NCBI RefSeq assembly: GCF_014837155.1
Contig: NZ_JACYHA010000026.1
Span: 1 to 47,303, forward strand
Reading direction: 5' to 3'
From: Litchfieldia stipae
Lineage (GTDB): Bacteria; Bacillota; Bacilli; Bacillales; Bacillaceae_L
DNA: 47,303 nt
The notes under the pieces were generated by a model, which made no database searches, had not been told where the DNA came from, and saw nothing but the letters and a program-made list of their open reading frames with translations. A program made the position numbers and the translations under genes. This document shows positions 26,405 through 36,289 of the stretch, one piece after another (the stretch's first letter is position 1; every line of letters begins with the position of its first letter).

Positions 26405-27644
26405 TCTTGTCACTCGCTTCCAATTCTAAAAAACTAGCAATGATACGGACACCCATTTCTAAATCCTCAATTGATGCATGCTCTGCAGGGTGATGACTCA
26501 CCCCATCAAGGCAAGGAATAAAAATCAAGCCTGATGGCCATTTCTTTGCCATATTCATCACATCATGACCAGCTCCACTGTCGAGCTCATGATATGTTAG
26601 GTTTAATTCATCTCCAACCGTCTTTAGCTGTGCTGCTACGGTATCACTTAGTAATACAGAAGGATTATCTACTAGTTTATCTACTTGAATTGTAACATGA
26701 AATTCTTCTGCAAGCTCGATACACTTTTGGCGAATTTCTTGTTCCACTTCTTTTTTTAAGCTGTCATCTACACTACGAATATCAATTCCTAGTTCAACAT
26801 TTCCTGGAATGACCGTTAATACATTAGGAAATGCTTCAATCTTACTTACAGTTGCCACCACTGGCTTAGTGTTGACCTGACTTTTTTGCAGGGCCGTTTC
26901 TGAAACAAAAGAGATGAGTGGTGCAATCGCAACTAGGGCATCCTGTCTCTTCGCCATCGGTGTCGTTCCTGTATGACCTGCTTTTCCCTCAACCGTTAAC
27001 TTCAAGCGAATCGGACAAGCAACTCCATCCACAACTCCAAATTGCTTCTGGTGATCTTCAATCACAGTTCCTTGCTCAATATGAAGCTCTACAAAGCATT
27101 TGATTTCATCAGAACCACGTTCAGCCTGAGAGAAGTGCTCCCATTCAAACCCTAACGCTTCCACAGCATCCTTAATCGTCACACCCTCTGGATCAGCGAC
27201 ATCTCCAATCGCTAAATCTAGTAAACCTGACATCGCCTTACTTCCTAAAGTTGAGATTCCAAATCTAGACGATTCCTCACTGCGGAAATTAATGACCTCA
27301 ATTGAATGCTTTGGTGTAAATCCTTTTTCTTTCAAAAGCTTAATCGCACCTAGAGCACAAAGGACCCCCGCTACTCCATCATAGCCACCACCACTTGCAA
27401 CGGTATCGACATGAGAACCTGTTGCAACCGCAGGTAACTCAGGATTGCTACCCTCCCAACGAGCAATAACATTCCCCGCTTGATCTGTACGGAGAGAAAG
27501 TCCAAGCTCAGTTGCCACTCGTTTGAATACAGCAATCGACTCATTTTCAAGGACAGTATATCCTAATCTCGTAAATCCTTCAGGCTGATTCATTGTATCA
27601 ACAAGGTTTAAGTCTAATAGGGTCGTTTCAAGCCACTGCTTCAC
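26373..27644 (-). CDS. M20-family amidase/hydantoinase-carbamoylase type hydrolase
   Basis: 423 residues. The family includes N-carbamoyl-L-amino acid hydrolases, allantoate amidohydrolase and ureidoglycolate-type enzymes, cytosolic dimetal amidohydrolases. Visible motifs are ATGSHVDTVASGGGYDGVAGV (metal His/Asp), FRSEESSRFG (bridging Glu region), ELHIEQG (metal His) and GHTGTTPM of the lid domain, with SGAGHDVM near the C-terminus. The start is GTG 27644 with a strong GGAGGGAA site. It begins 3 nt after the AbgA-like gene. Which carbamoyl or acyl substrate it uses is open. Confidence 0.92.
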   Translation of the reverse strand: MKQWLETTLLDLNLVDTMNQPEGFTRLGYTVLENESIAVFKRVATELGLSLRTDQAGNVIARWEGSNPELPAVATGSHVDTVASGGGYDGVAGVLCALGAIKLLKEKGFTPKHSIEVINFRSEESSRFGISTLGSKAMSGLLDLAIGDVADPEGVTIKDAVEALGFEWEHFSQAERGSDEIKCFVELHIEQGTVIEDHQKQFGVVDGVACPIRLKLTVEGKAGHTGTTPMAKRQDALVAIAPLISFVSETALQKSQVNTKPVVATVSKIEAFPNVLTVIPGNVELGIDIRSVDDSLKKEVEQEIRQKCIELAEEFHVTIQVDKLVDNPSVLLSDTVAAQLKTVGDELNLTYHELDSGAGHDVMNMAKKWPSGLIFIPCLDGVSHHPAEHASIEDLEMGVRIIASFLELEASDKNANSSRSSRS

Positions 27645-27647
27645 CTG

Positions 27648-28958
27648 TTAGTTCCCTCCTTCATTTAATTCTAGAATCGTTCTAGCAAACGTATCAACAG
27701 CTGTTACTAATACTTTTTCGTCGTAATCAAAGCGTGGATGATGATGTCCTGCTGGTAATGGTGATGGGAAGAGCATAAAGGTTGCTAACCCGCCCTTATC
27801 TTGAACATGATTCACCATATAGGTTGCATCCTCAGAAGCCCCTAATGGAAGACAAGGAATCACATTGTTCACATAGCCACTCGTTTCACAAGCCTTAGAG
27901 ACAATCTCTACCCACTCTTCATCACATGTCGCACTTGGTGCTTTCCCGACAATTTCATATTCTAGCTCGACATCAAATAGAGCTGCGCTCGCTTTTAAGA
28001 TTCGTAATGCTTCAGTATTCATATATTCGTTCAAATCAGTCGTTTCACCGCGTGTTTCAATCTCCATTTTAGCAAGGTCTGCGATTATATTACGTCCGCT
28101 ACCTGCATTAAGCTTTCCAATGTTCACTCTTGTGGCCCCGTCAGCATGTCTTGTAATTCCATTGAGATGAAGACTTGCAGAAGCAGCTGCTAAAAGCGCA
28201 TTTCGACCAGCATTTGGTTCAAGTCCTGCATGAGCACTCTTCCCTTTGTAAGTTACATTAAATTTCGTGCTTGCAAAGAATTTAGAGGTTGTCGCAGAAA
28301 TCTCACCGACAGGAAGGTTTTGAACACCAATATGCCCGCTCATGAACGCATCAATGTCATCTAACCAACCCTTTGCAACCATTGGCTTCGCACCTCTTCC
28401 ACCTTCCTCTGCTGCTTGAAACAGAAGGGTGAAGCTGCCTGAGAGCTCTTCCTGAAAGTGGTGGATAAATTTCGCGACTCCAAGCCCAATTGTCGCATGA
28501 CCATCATGACCACATGCATGCATGACACCGTCCCGAGTCGATCTAAATCCTGTTGCTGCTGGAGTATGTTCTTCATCACTTGCTTCAATAATCGGTAAAG
28601 CATCTATATCAAACCGAAGTGCGATGTTCTTACCAGGTCTTCCTGTATCAAATTGAGCAACAAGACCTGTGTGTCCACCAAGCATTTTTTCAAGAAATGC
28701 TTCTGGCACACCTTGCTTACGTGCACGTTCTTCATTTTCACGAAGCTCTTCTGGATGTGGCAAACCAACTCGTTCTGAACTCACCACAGCCTCTTTCCCC
28801 ACTGTTGTCGTAAAGCCAAGCTCTCTTAACTCTTGGTCAAGCTTATACGTTGTAACATATTCAGTGAAGCCTAATTCTGGTTGCTCGTGAAGCTCACGTC
28901 TTTTCGTTGTAAGATAAGGAGTTAACATCTCAAGAAATTGATGTAACTTGTCTGCCAT
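27648..28958 (-). CDS. abgA: AbgA-like M20 amidohydrolase (p-aminobenzoyl-glutamate hydrolase subunit A homologue)
   Basis: 436 residues, the same length as E. coli AbgA, and similar over the whole chain: FDTGRPGKNIALRFDIDAL, GVMHACGHDGHATIGLG, FQAAEEGGRGAKPMV, SAHAGLEPNAGRNALLAAA and AGHHHPRFDYDE. It should be a dimetal amidohydrolase cleaving an amide bond of an N-acyl amino acid. E. coli AbgA acts with AbgB; here the upstream M20 protein may be the partner but is of a different subgroup. Genes on each side are 2-3 nt away, so it is in one operon. Confidence 0.9.
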   Translation of the reverse strand: MADKLHQFLEMLTPYLTTKRRELHEQPELGFTEYVTTYKLDQELRELGFTTTVGKEAVVSSERVGLPHPEELRENEERARKQGVPEAFLEKMLGGHTGLVAQFDTGRPGKNIALRFDIDALPIIEASDEEHTPAATGFRSTRDGVMHACGHDGHATIGLGVAKFIHHFQEELSGSFTLLFQAAEEGGRGAKPMVAKGWLDDIDAFMSGHIGVQNLPVGEISATTSKFFASTKFNVTYKGKSAHAGLEPNAGRNALLAAASASLHLNGITRHADGATRVNIGKLNAGSGRNIIADLAKMEIETRGETTDLNEYMNTEALRILKASAALFDVELEYEIVGKAPSATCDEEWVEIVSKACETSGYVNNVIPCLPLGASEDATYMVNHVQDKGGLATFMLFPSPLPAGHHHPRFDYDEKVLVTAVDTFARTILELNEGGN

Positions 28959-28960
28959 AC

Positions 28961-30160
28961 TTACTCACCAGCCTTTTCATTTAATGTGTAGATAATATCT
29001 AACGCAGCCTGAGCCATCCCTTCTATCCCATAGGCCAACGCCTCTTCGTTAAAAATAAAACGCGGATCGTGCAATGGTTTTTGATTTTCTCCAACAGATG
29101 AACCTAACCAATAATAAGCACCAGGGTACTTCAATAAGAATCGTCCAAAGTCTTCTCCACCAAGAGAAGGTGATACCGCTGGAACACTTGATTCACCAAA
29201 CTGATTAGCTAATGAATTCTTGATTACCTCTACCCACTCTGGTGTATTCACAGTTGCAGGATAACCATCCATATATTCGATTTCAACCCCAGCATCCATC
29301 GCTTCAGTCACACCTTCAACAATCGAGAAGAATCTTGATTTCACTTTTCCTTTCACTTCATTTGAGAGAGTACGAACCGTTCCTTCAAGTGTCACTTGGT
29401 CTGCCACAACATTATGACGAACTCCACCTTCAATTTTTCCAATCGTAATGACAGCAGAATCAATCGGATCCACGTTTCGACTAACAATCGTTTGCAATGC
29501 TGTGATAACTTGGTTTGCGACAATGATGGCATCAATCGTTTGATGTGGCATACTCGCATGTCCACCAGATCCATTAATCACAATTCGAAATTTATCTGAA
29601 TTTCCCATCATTGGACCAGGAAGGATCCCGAATTGTCCAACTGGAAGGTCTGGCCACACGTGTTGTCCGATCATGACATCTGGCTTGTAGTCATCAAAGA
29701 CACCATCCTCCATCATTTGCTGTGCTCCACCTTTTGGAGAATCTTCTTCTGCAGGTTGGAATACAAGAAGCACCGTTCCTTCCATCTCTTCTCTTACTTG
29801 ATTAAGAAGAATTCCGGCACCTAACAGCATCGCGTTATGGGCATCATGGCCACATGCATGCATCTTACCTTCTACTTTTGAGGAAAATGGTAAATCGGTC
29901 TTTTCTGTAATCGGTAGAGCATCAATATCAGCTCTTAAAGCTACAGTTTTCCCTGGTTTTCCACCTTGAATGATTCCTAGAACACCAGTGTCTGCAAATC
30001 CAGTTTTATAGGGGATCCCATTAAGCGTTAATTGTTCTTGAATTCGCTTTGATGTTTCCACTTCTTCTCCACTCAATTCAGGCTGTTCATGTAACTCTCT
30101 TCGATACTGCTTGATGTAATCTACTATATTACTTACTTTTCCTTTAATGCTAATCTTCAT
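28961..30160 (-). CDS. M20 family N-acyl-amino acid amidohydrolase
   Basis: 399 residues. Member of the hippurate hydrolase/IAA-amino acid hydrolase group. Metal motifs: GKMHACGHDAHNAMLLG, FQPAEEDSPKGGAQQM, the lid-domain sequence GSGGHASMPHQTIDAI and C-terminal SLGGEDFGRFL. It likely releases an amino acid from an N-acyl conjugate in the cytoplasm. I start at ATG 30160, after AAAGGAAG with suitable spacing, rather than the longer frame. It is the first gene of a four-gene operon (hydrolase, AbgA-like hydrolase, carbamoylase-like hydrolase, regulator), preceded by dyad site 2. Confidence 0.92.
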   Translation of the reverse strand: MKISIKGKVSNIVDYIKQYRRELHEQPELSGEEVETSKRIQEQLTLNGIPYKTGFADTGVLGIIQGGKPGKTVALRADIDALPITEKTDLPFSSKVEGKMHACGHDAHNAMLLGAGILLNQVREEMEGTVLLVFQPAEEDSPKGGAQQMMEDGVFDDYKPDVMIGQHVWPDLPVGQFGILPGPMMGNSDKFRIVINGSGGHASMPHQTIDAIIVANQVITALQTIVSRNVDPIDSAVITIGKIEGGVRHNVVADQVTLEGTVRTLSNEVKGKVKSRFFSIVEGVTEAMDAGVEIEYMDGYPATVNTPEWVEVIKNSLANQFGESSVPAVSPSLGGEDFGRFLLKYPGAYYWLGSSVGENQKPLHDPRFIFNEEALAYGIEGMAQAALDIIYTLNEKAGE

Positions 30161-30220
30161 TATTTCGCTTCCTTTCAACTAAGCCAAACCTATGCTGCTA
30201 TTCAAAATTGATCATTATAT

Positions 30221-30265
30221 TTAAGGAAAACTTCCCTTTTAGTTCCGTTAATGATTAGTATAATA
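30221..30265 (-). promoter_or_regulatory. hydrolase operon promoter -10 and dyad element (site 2)
   Basis: Minus-strand TATTAT (30260-30265, or TATACT at 30257-30262) is followed by a 31-bp element (30221-30251): TTAACGG, then GGGAAGTTTTCC, then TTAA. Aligned with site 1 it needs one single-base gap, and both lie just downstream of the -10. Confidence 0.68.
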
Positions 30266-30314
30266 CAAATTTACATAAATTTCATGTTATTTTCAAAACT
30301 TTCTCAAAAATCAT

Positions 30315-30346
30315 CCAAAAAACTAGATGCTCACACATCTAGTTCC
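30315..30346 (-). terminator. terminator after ygaD
   Basis: AACTAGATG/CATCTAGTT stem, 6-nt loop, then TTTTTTGG on the minus strand. Confidence 0.88.
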
Positions 30347-30351
30347 TTGGT

Positions 30352-32097
30352 TTATTCTAATTGTTGTACTTGGAACAAATCATAGTAATGACCTTTTTTG
30401 TTCATTAATTCTTCATGGCTTCCGACTTCAATGATTTTTCCATGCTCAATCATCACAATTCGATTAGCATGTGTAATCGTTGAAAGTCGATGGGCCACAA
30501 TGAAGGTCGTACGGTTTTCAGCTAGCTTCTCTAACGCGATCTGAATGATATGCTCACTCTCTAAATCTAATGCAGAGGTCGCTTCATCTAGTACAAGCAG
30601 TGGTGGATTCTTTAAGAACACACGAGCAATCGCAATCCGCTGCTTCTGTCCACCTGAGAGCTTCACACCTCTTTCGCCTACCTCCGTATCATACCCCTTC
30701 GGTAGCTGCATGATAAAATCATGAGCATTGGCAGCCATCGCAGCTGCAGTAATCTCCTCATCAGTCGCATCAGGCTTTCCTATCAAGATATTCTCTTTTA
30801 TGGATTCACTGAAAAGAAACGGATCCTGAAGCACCATTCCGATTTTGTCTCGAAGACTTCTTGCCTTGAACTGCCTTATATCCGTCCCATCAATTAGAAT
30901 TCTACCGCCTGTTACATCATAAAAGCGCGGAATCAAGCTCACTAAGCTCGACTTTCCTCCACCACTCATCCCAACTAAGGCAATCGTTTCTCCTTTATCG
31001 ACATGCAGATGGATGTCACGGAGGACCTCTTGTTCATCCTCATTATACTTAAATGACACATGGTCAAAGGTGACATTCCCTTCAATTGACGGACATTCAA
31101 TCGCATCCTTCTTATCCTTGATATCATATTTCTCATCAATGAATTCAAAGACACGGTCCATCGAAGCTAGAGCCTGTGTCATCGTTGTTGACGAATTGAT
31201 TAAGCGTCTTAATGGATTATACAAACGATCGATGAAGGCAATGAAAGCAACCATAGTCCCTACTGTTAAGTCTTCTTGAACCACTTTCAAACCGGCATAA
31301 CCTATAACTAGTAATGGCGCTACATCCGTAATCGTATTCACAACTGCAAAGGTCTTCGCATTCCAATTGGTATGATCCAATGCCTTTGTTAGAAATTTAT
31401 GATTCGTCTGATTGAATTTCTTTTGCTCTTCATCTTCAATCGCAAAGCTTCTGATAACAGGAATCCCTTGTACTCTCTCGTGTAAAAACCCTTGTACCTC
31501 TGCCAATGCCTGTGAGCGATCTCTCGTCAGCTTCCGTAATCGGGAATAAAAATACTTCACTGAAATTCCGTAGAATGGGAATAGCAAGATCGATACAATC
31601 GTCAAAGGAATATCCATTGCAAACATAAATCCTAGTACAATAAAAATCGTGATGACATCTAACCAAAGATTCATTAATCCTGTAATGACAAAGTTTTTTG
31701 TTTGCTCCACATCATTAATGACCCTTGATATAATTTCTCCCGCTCTTGTATTGGCATAATATTTTAAGCTTAGCTTCTGTATATGAGTATACAGCTGATC
31801 TCTAATATCGAATAAAATCTTCGTACCGACCCACTGTGCAAAATATTGGCGATAATACTCAATTGGTGGTCGTAATACGATAAAAATAAATAGCATAATC
31901 CCCATAACAATCATTAATTTAGATGTTTTATCATCTGCTGTTAACACGTTATTCCCAATAATATCATCGACCACGTATTTCAATAGAAGAGGGATCAATA
32001 ATGGAATTCCAAATTTAAAAATCCCGATGATAATCGTTCCAATGATTTGTAGCCGATAAGGCTTAACAAATTTCATATACCTCTTAATACTGTCCAG
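30352..32097 (-). CDS. ygaD: YgaD ABC transporter, fused permease and ATPase
   Basis: 581 residues. An N-terminal ABC exporter membrane domain with six helices (about 15-310) is followed by an ATPase domain with Walker [12 protein letters not shown], signature LSGGQKQR, Walker [13 protein letters not shown] and H-loop AHRLST. It is a half-transporter expected to work as a dimer; the substrate is unknown. Start: a CTG at 32097 lies 7 nt after GGAGG and gives an N-terminus ([14 protein letters not shown]) that aligns with B. subtilis YgaD as I recall it. ATG 32118, upstream, has no ribosome site and would put GGAGG inside the gene. Confidence 0.9.
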   Translation of the reverse strand: MDSIKRYMKFVKPYRLQIIGTIIIGIFKFGIPLLIPLLLKYVVDDIIGNNVLTADDKTSKLMIVMGIMLFIFIVLRPPIEYYRQYFAQWVGTKILFDIRDQLYTHIQKLSLKYYANTRAGEIISRVINDVEQTKNFVITGLMNLWLDVITIFIVLGFMFAMDIPLTIVSILLFPFYGISVKYFYSRLRKLTRDRSQALAEVQGFLHERVQGIPVIRSFAIEDEEQKKFNQTNHKFLTKALDHTNWNAKTFAVVNTITDVAPLLVIGYAGLKVVQEDLTVGTMVAFIAFIDRLYNPLRRLINSSTTMTQALASMDRVFEFIDEKYDIKDKKDAIECPSIEGNVTFDHVSFKYNEDEQEVLRDIHLHVDKGETIALVGMSGGGKSSLVSLIPRFYDVTGGRILIDGTDIRQFKARSLRDKIGMVLQDPFLFSESIKENILIGKPDATDEEITAAAMAANAHDFIMQLPKGYDTEVGERGVKLSGGQKQRIAIARVFLKNPPLLVLDEATSALDLESEHIIQIALEKLAENRTTFIVAHRLSTITHANRIVMIEHGKIIEVGSHEELMNKKGHYYDLFQVQQLE

Positions 32098-32140
32098 AAT
32101 AAAACCTCCATTGTGCATAAGTCTCTGTAGTTACGAATGA

Positions 32141-32168
32141 AAGAAACCTGTTGTTATGAACAACAGGT
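32141..32168 (-). terminator. hairpin between ygaC and ygaD
   Basis: ACCTGTTG/CAACAGGT perfect stem followed by TTCTTTC on the minus strand; a moderate terminator for ygaC. Confidence 0.65.
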
Positions 32169-32185
32169 GATTAAGTGAAGAGACC

Positions 32186-32716
32186 TTATTGACGATATGT
32201 TAAATATCTTTCATACCAGATATCAATGAAATCTGGGGCAAAAGGGCCTTTTCGTTGGCGAATCCATTGAATGAGCTTGTCCACATTATCCTTCAAGATT
32301 CCATCAATCACTTCAGGATAGTTCATTTCCACTCGATGTCTTTCATATTCATCTTCATCTAATAAAATAAATGTCATATCCGGAAATACCTTAATATCTA
32401 AATCATAATCAATGTATTTTAATGCTTCATCATCCCAGATAAATGGAGAGCTAATATTGCAATAATAATACACTCCGTCCTCACGTATCATTGCAATGAT
32501 ATTAAACCAATATTGAGAATGAAAATAACAAATGGCAGGCTCCCTCGTAATCCAGGTTCTCCCATCGGACTCTGTTACGATTGTTCGATCATTTCCCCCG
32601 ATGACTAAGCCATGTGTCCCCTTCAAAACGGTTGTTTCTTCCCATATACGATGGATTTTACCGTTATGCTTATAGCTATGTATTTGAATTCTGTCTCCTT
32701 CCATGGGAACACCCAT
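32186..32716 (-). CDS. ygaC: YgaC nucleoside tri-/diphosphate phosphatase family (Ntdp)
   Basis: 176 residues, collinear with B. subtilis YgaC along its whole length. The family (DUF402/UPF0374) folds as a beta-barrel and has metal-dependent nucleoside tri- and diphosphatase activity reported for a staphylococcal member. Conserved stretches include [42 protein letters not shown] and [11 protein letters not shown], carrying the metal-binding acidic residues. The ribosome site is AAGGGGAG. It has its own terminator hairpin. Confidence 0.93.
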   Translation of the reverse strand: MGVPMEGDRIQIHSYKHNGKIHRIWEETTVLKGTHGLVIGGNDRTIVTESDGRTWITREPAICYFHSQYWFNIIAMIREDGVYYYCNISSPFIWDDEALKYIDYDLDIKVFPDMTFILLDEDEYERHRVEMNYPEVIDGILKDNVDKLIQWIRQRKGPFAPDFIDIWYERYLTYRQ

Positions 32717-32811
32717 GCTCTCTCCCCTTCTTTCTATCTGGACGCTTTGTCAGCTAGCGTTTAGTCAACAAAGATTGACCTCTTTTCTACTATTATAACG
32801 GTTCAGTCCAT

Positions 32812-32849
32812 AATTTAAAACAAATGAGCCATCAGTTTTCTGATGACTC
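32812..32849 (-). terminator. terminator after ygaB
   Basis: On the minus strand GAGTCATCAG-AAAA-CTGATGGCTC is followed by ATTTGTTTT. Confidence 0.8.
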
Positions 32850-32933
32850 ATAAAAAATACATTTTTTATAACGAGAGAAAACTCACATGAACTTACCTGG
32901 AGTGATTAAAATCAAACGGTATATGTAATTTAG

Positions 32934-33188
32934 TTATGCAATGGGCTGGACCTTACTTTGATAGGATTTAACAACTTCTTCTGTTTGTCTTTCAAACATT
33001 TGATGAATGACCTTCAGTTCTATTTTCATCTTCATTATTTCCTCTTGAATCGATTGAAGCTCAGTTTCTCTTTCTAAGGCTTGAAGCTCTTCTTCTAACT
33101 CCTGGCATCGTTCAATTTCTGATTGAATAAATAGAAGCTTATCCATTGTTTTTAATTGCTCACTAACAAGCTCTTCAAAGTGATTCAT
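32934..33188 (-). CDS. ygaB: YgaB family coiled-coil protein
   Basis: 84 residues, almost entirely helical, with heptad-like spacing of Leu/Ile/Met over about residues 5-70 and a high content of Glu, Gln and Lys. Short basic tail. Identified by its place between ygaC and sspE and by general similarity; function unknown. Ribosome site AAGGAGAAC precedes ATG. Confidence 0.85.
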   Translation of the reverse strand: MNHFEELVSEQLKTMDKLLFIQSEIERCQELEEELQALERETELQSIQEEIMKMKIELKVIHQMFERQTEEVVKSYQSKVQPIA

Positions 33189-33318
33189 AGACGTTCTCCT
33201 TCCAGTAATAAATACATTAAATAAGCCATTGAAGAGTATTTCGTGAAGGACCCGCTAATTCCTTTGACTTAATCTGTTGACATATAAGAAGTTTTGTCGA
33301 GAGGAGAAAAAACGCACT

Positions 33319-33350
33319 AAAAAACACTCCCTACGTATGAAGGGAGTGCT
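33319..33350 (-). terminator. terminator after sspE
   Basis: CACTCCCT/AGGGAGTG stem with an 8-nt loop, then TTTTTTAG on the minus strand. Confidence 0.9.
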
Positions 33351-33358
33351 TTGTTCAA

Positions 33359-33532
33359 TTATGAGTTTTGACCTTTGTTTTGTTGAGATTGTTGGTTTTG
33401 ACGTCTAACTTCTTGTGCATTTGTTTCGCTAGCGAATTCAGTACCGAATTGACCAGCGCCACCTTGTGCAGAGTTAGCGTTTTGTTGTCTCACTTGTTGT
33501 ACGTTAGTACCAGATTGTGTTCTCTTTGCCAT
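33359..33532 (-). CDS. sspE: Gamma-type small acid-soluble spore protein SspE
   Basis: 57 residues, rich in Gln, Asn, Gly and Ala, starting MAKRTQSGTNVQQVRQQNA. Gamma-type SASPs are made in the forespore under sigma-G and degraded at germination to supply amino acids. The germination-protease-like site is in FGTEFASETN. It has one repeat unit, shorter than the two- to three-repeat SspE of B. subtilis (84 residues). ATG 33532 is chosen for its near-perfect GGAGGTGAT. I could not find a clear sigma-G promoter. Confidence 0.93.
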   Translation of the reverse strand: MAKRTQSGTNVQQVRQQNANSAQGGAGQFGTEFASETNAQEVRRQNQQSQQNKGQNS

Positions 33533-33654
33533 TGTAATCACCTCCACGAAAATTAATTTGTCCAAGAGGTGAGTTGATTATCCTAAAAAGTTTTTAGTTT
33601 TTTTGTGAATATTTTATTAAGTACTGGCATAGGTGAAAACAGGATCTTAAACTA

Positions 33655-33788
33655 AGGCTGTTTTCGTATAGATTGTTGCTTTTAATACCCGCAGCCTGAA
33701 TACACGGAGACTCCCGTGTATTCAGGCTAGTAGAAATCTCATTCTCAATAATTCATCTCAAAACAACAACAAACTTTGAGAAAACAGC

Positions 33789-33790
<2 letters not shown>
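33655..33790. repeat. interspersed palindromic repeat, copy D (minimal form) with outer inverted repeat
   Basis: AGCCTGAATACACGG and CCGTGTATTCAGGCT are perfect 15-bp arms around a ~6-bp loop (about 33692-33728). It looks like the two ends of the longer copies joined with the middle deleted. Outside it, AGGCTGTTTTC (33655-33665) and GAAAACAGCCT (33780-33790) form a second inverted repeat 114 bp apart, reaching the fabL stop codon. Confidence 0.85.
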
Positions 33791-34553
<763 letters not shown>

Positions 34554-34648
34554 CTATTTCCTTATCAATCGTGATAAATTTTTCTTGTAATGGATAAGCT
34601 TATTGTATCAGAAACTAAGTAAGAGAGATAACTAAGGAGGAAAAAAGG

Positions 34649-34882
34649 ATGTATACTGGTCGTGATATGACGGAGCTGTCCATGATTTCCAAGCATGAAT
34701 GGACAGATGCTGAGCTTGAATTTCATCATCGTTCATTGCAGCAAATGGTACCTTATTTAAATGTGGAGGGTCAAACGATTCACCGTAGCATTGTTGAAGA
34801 AATTGAAGCACGTGGAGGACTAAAACAAATGGAAGAAGTGAATTACTCACAAGGTATAGATACAGATGATATCTTTTTTTAA
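34649..34882 (+). CDS. yfhS: YfhS family small protein
   Basis: 77 residues, acidic, no membrane segment or signal peptide. Identified from position between fabL and mutY and from similarity to the small YfhS family of spore formers; function unknown. The ribosome site is excellent (AAGGAGG). It ends just before a large palindrome. Confidence 0.85.
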   Translation: MYTGRDMTELSMISKHEWTDAELEFHHRSLQQMVPYLNVEGQTIHRSIVEEIEARGGLKQMEEVNYSQGIDTDDIFF

Positions 34883-34885
34883 CTA

Positions 34886-34947
34886 TTAGGGACGGTTCTC
34901 ATGCTTCTTCTTCATATTATTATATGAAGAAGCACAAGAACCGTCCC
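34886..34947. repeat. large palindrome of the ACGGTTCT family, probable bidirectional terminator
   Basis: GGGACGGTTCTCATGCTTC at the left and GAAGCACAAGAACCGTCCC at the right, with TTCTTCATAT/ATATGAAGAA inside, form a nearly complete ~28-bp stem. Located between convergent yfhS and mutY. No long T-runs follow, so termination would depend on the stem. Half-copies occur at 4053 and 42759. Confidence 0.85.
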
Positions 34948-34959
34948 CACTCCACCCAA

Positions 34960-36057
34960 TTAGTCTTTCAAGAAAGCTTTTAATATGTTTTGATGTGAGA
35001 CTGGAAAGGCTAGTTCGTTTAAGTCCGTCAACGATAAGGTTTTCAAATCTTCACGCTCGGAAACTTCAGTCTTGATGGTTCCTTTATAAACTGTAATATT
35101 CCACACTATATGCGAGAAGACATGTTGAATGGTTGTGAAAGCTCCACCTAGATCTACATCCACCTCGTATTCTTTTTCTAGAAATTGCTTCAAGGTTTCT
35201 TTCGGTGACTGATAATCAGGCTGAGATTCTACATTTGGGAATTCCCAAAGATTTGCGAGCAACCCCTTATTTGGTCTTTTATGAACCAATAACTTTTCAT
35301 TTTCATCAACTAGGACGGCTGCAACCATTGATAATGGTTTTGGCGCTTTTTTCTTACTCTTCACAGGAAGCTCTGCTTGAACTCCCTCTTCAAAAGCCTT
35401 ACAATGCTCCCGAACCGGACAAAGTAGACAAGAAGGACTTGTAGGCGTACAAATTAATGCACCTAACTCCATCAGAGCTTGATTAAAATAGGACGGATTC
35501 TCAATAGAAATGGCCTCTCGAACAATCTCTTCAAATAGCACCCTTGTCTTACTCTTTGCGATATCTTCCCAAATCGAACAAATTCTCGAGAATACTCTCA
35601 TGACATTCCCATCAACAGCAGGCTCAGGGATTCCATAGGCAATACTTAAGATCGCACCAGTTGTATACGGACCCACACCTTTTAATGATGAAATCTCCTT
35701 AGGCGTGTTAGGAACCACTCCTTTATACTGCTCGTGAACCTCCTTAACAGCTGACTGAAGATTTCTGACTCTTGAATAATAGCCCAAACCCTCCCATGCT
35801 TTGAGCACTTCCTCTTCCTTGGCTGAAGCAAGTGCCTCAATTGTTGGAAATTTCTCTATAAACCGGGTAAAATATGGAATAACCGTATCTACTCTTGTTT
35901 GTTGTAGCATGATTTCAGAAACCCAAATTTTATAAGGATCCCTGTCCTCACGCCAAGGGAGACTCCTCATCTCTTCTTCGAACCAGCTTATTAAATCATG
36001 TTGAAATTCAGTTTTATCAAAATGTAGTAGGTTATTATTACCGTTGTTGTTAGACAT
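34960..36057 (-). CDS. mutY: A/G-specific adenine DNA glycosylase MutY
   Basis: 365 residues. It removes adenine mispaired with 8-oxoguanine. HhH-GPD fold: catalytic Glu in [13 protein letters not shown], hairpin [12 protein letters not shown], catalytic Asp in [12 protein letters not shown]. The 4Fe-4S cluster cysteines are C-x6-C-x2-C-x5-C in [17 protein letters not shown] near 200. A NUDIX-like C-terminal domain (about 235-360) recognises 8-oxoG. It is B. subtilis yfhQ and is divergent from yfhP. Confidence 0.96.
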   Translation of the reverse strand: MSNNNGNNNLLHFDKTEFQHDLISWFEEEMRSLPWREDRDPYKIWVSEIMLQQTRVDTVIPYFTRFIEKFPTIEALASAKEEEVLKAWEGLGYYSRVRNLQSAVKEVHEQYKGVVPNTPKEISSLKGVGPYTTGAILSIAYGIPEPAVDGNVMRVFSRICSIWEDIAKSKTRVLFEEIVREAISIENPSYFNQALMELGALICTPTSPSCLLCPVREHCKAFEEGVQAELPVKSKKKAPKPLSMVAAVLVDENEKLLVHKRPNKGLLANLWEFPNVESQPDYQSPKETLKQFLEKEYEVDVDLGGAFTTIQHVFSHIVWNITVYKGTIKTEVSEREDLKTLSLTDLNELAFPVSHQNILKAFLKD

Positions 36058-36289
36058 ATTTGCTCCCCCAAGTTGTTAAACTATGATTAAAGTGGATATA
36101 TATATATTGATGAGCACTTTTTTTACACCCTATTTTTATAAAAATCAGTTAAAAAACCTAGTCACTCTCAACTAATTTTTCATATCAAATAAATATCTGT
36201 CGTTTTACATTATCTTAAAAATATTTTTCCGAAATTCTCAATATAATCCGGTTATATAGATTTGTTTCTTTTTTAAGGAGGTTTATTTA

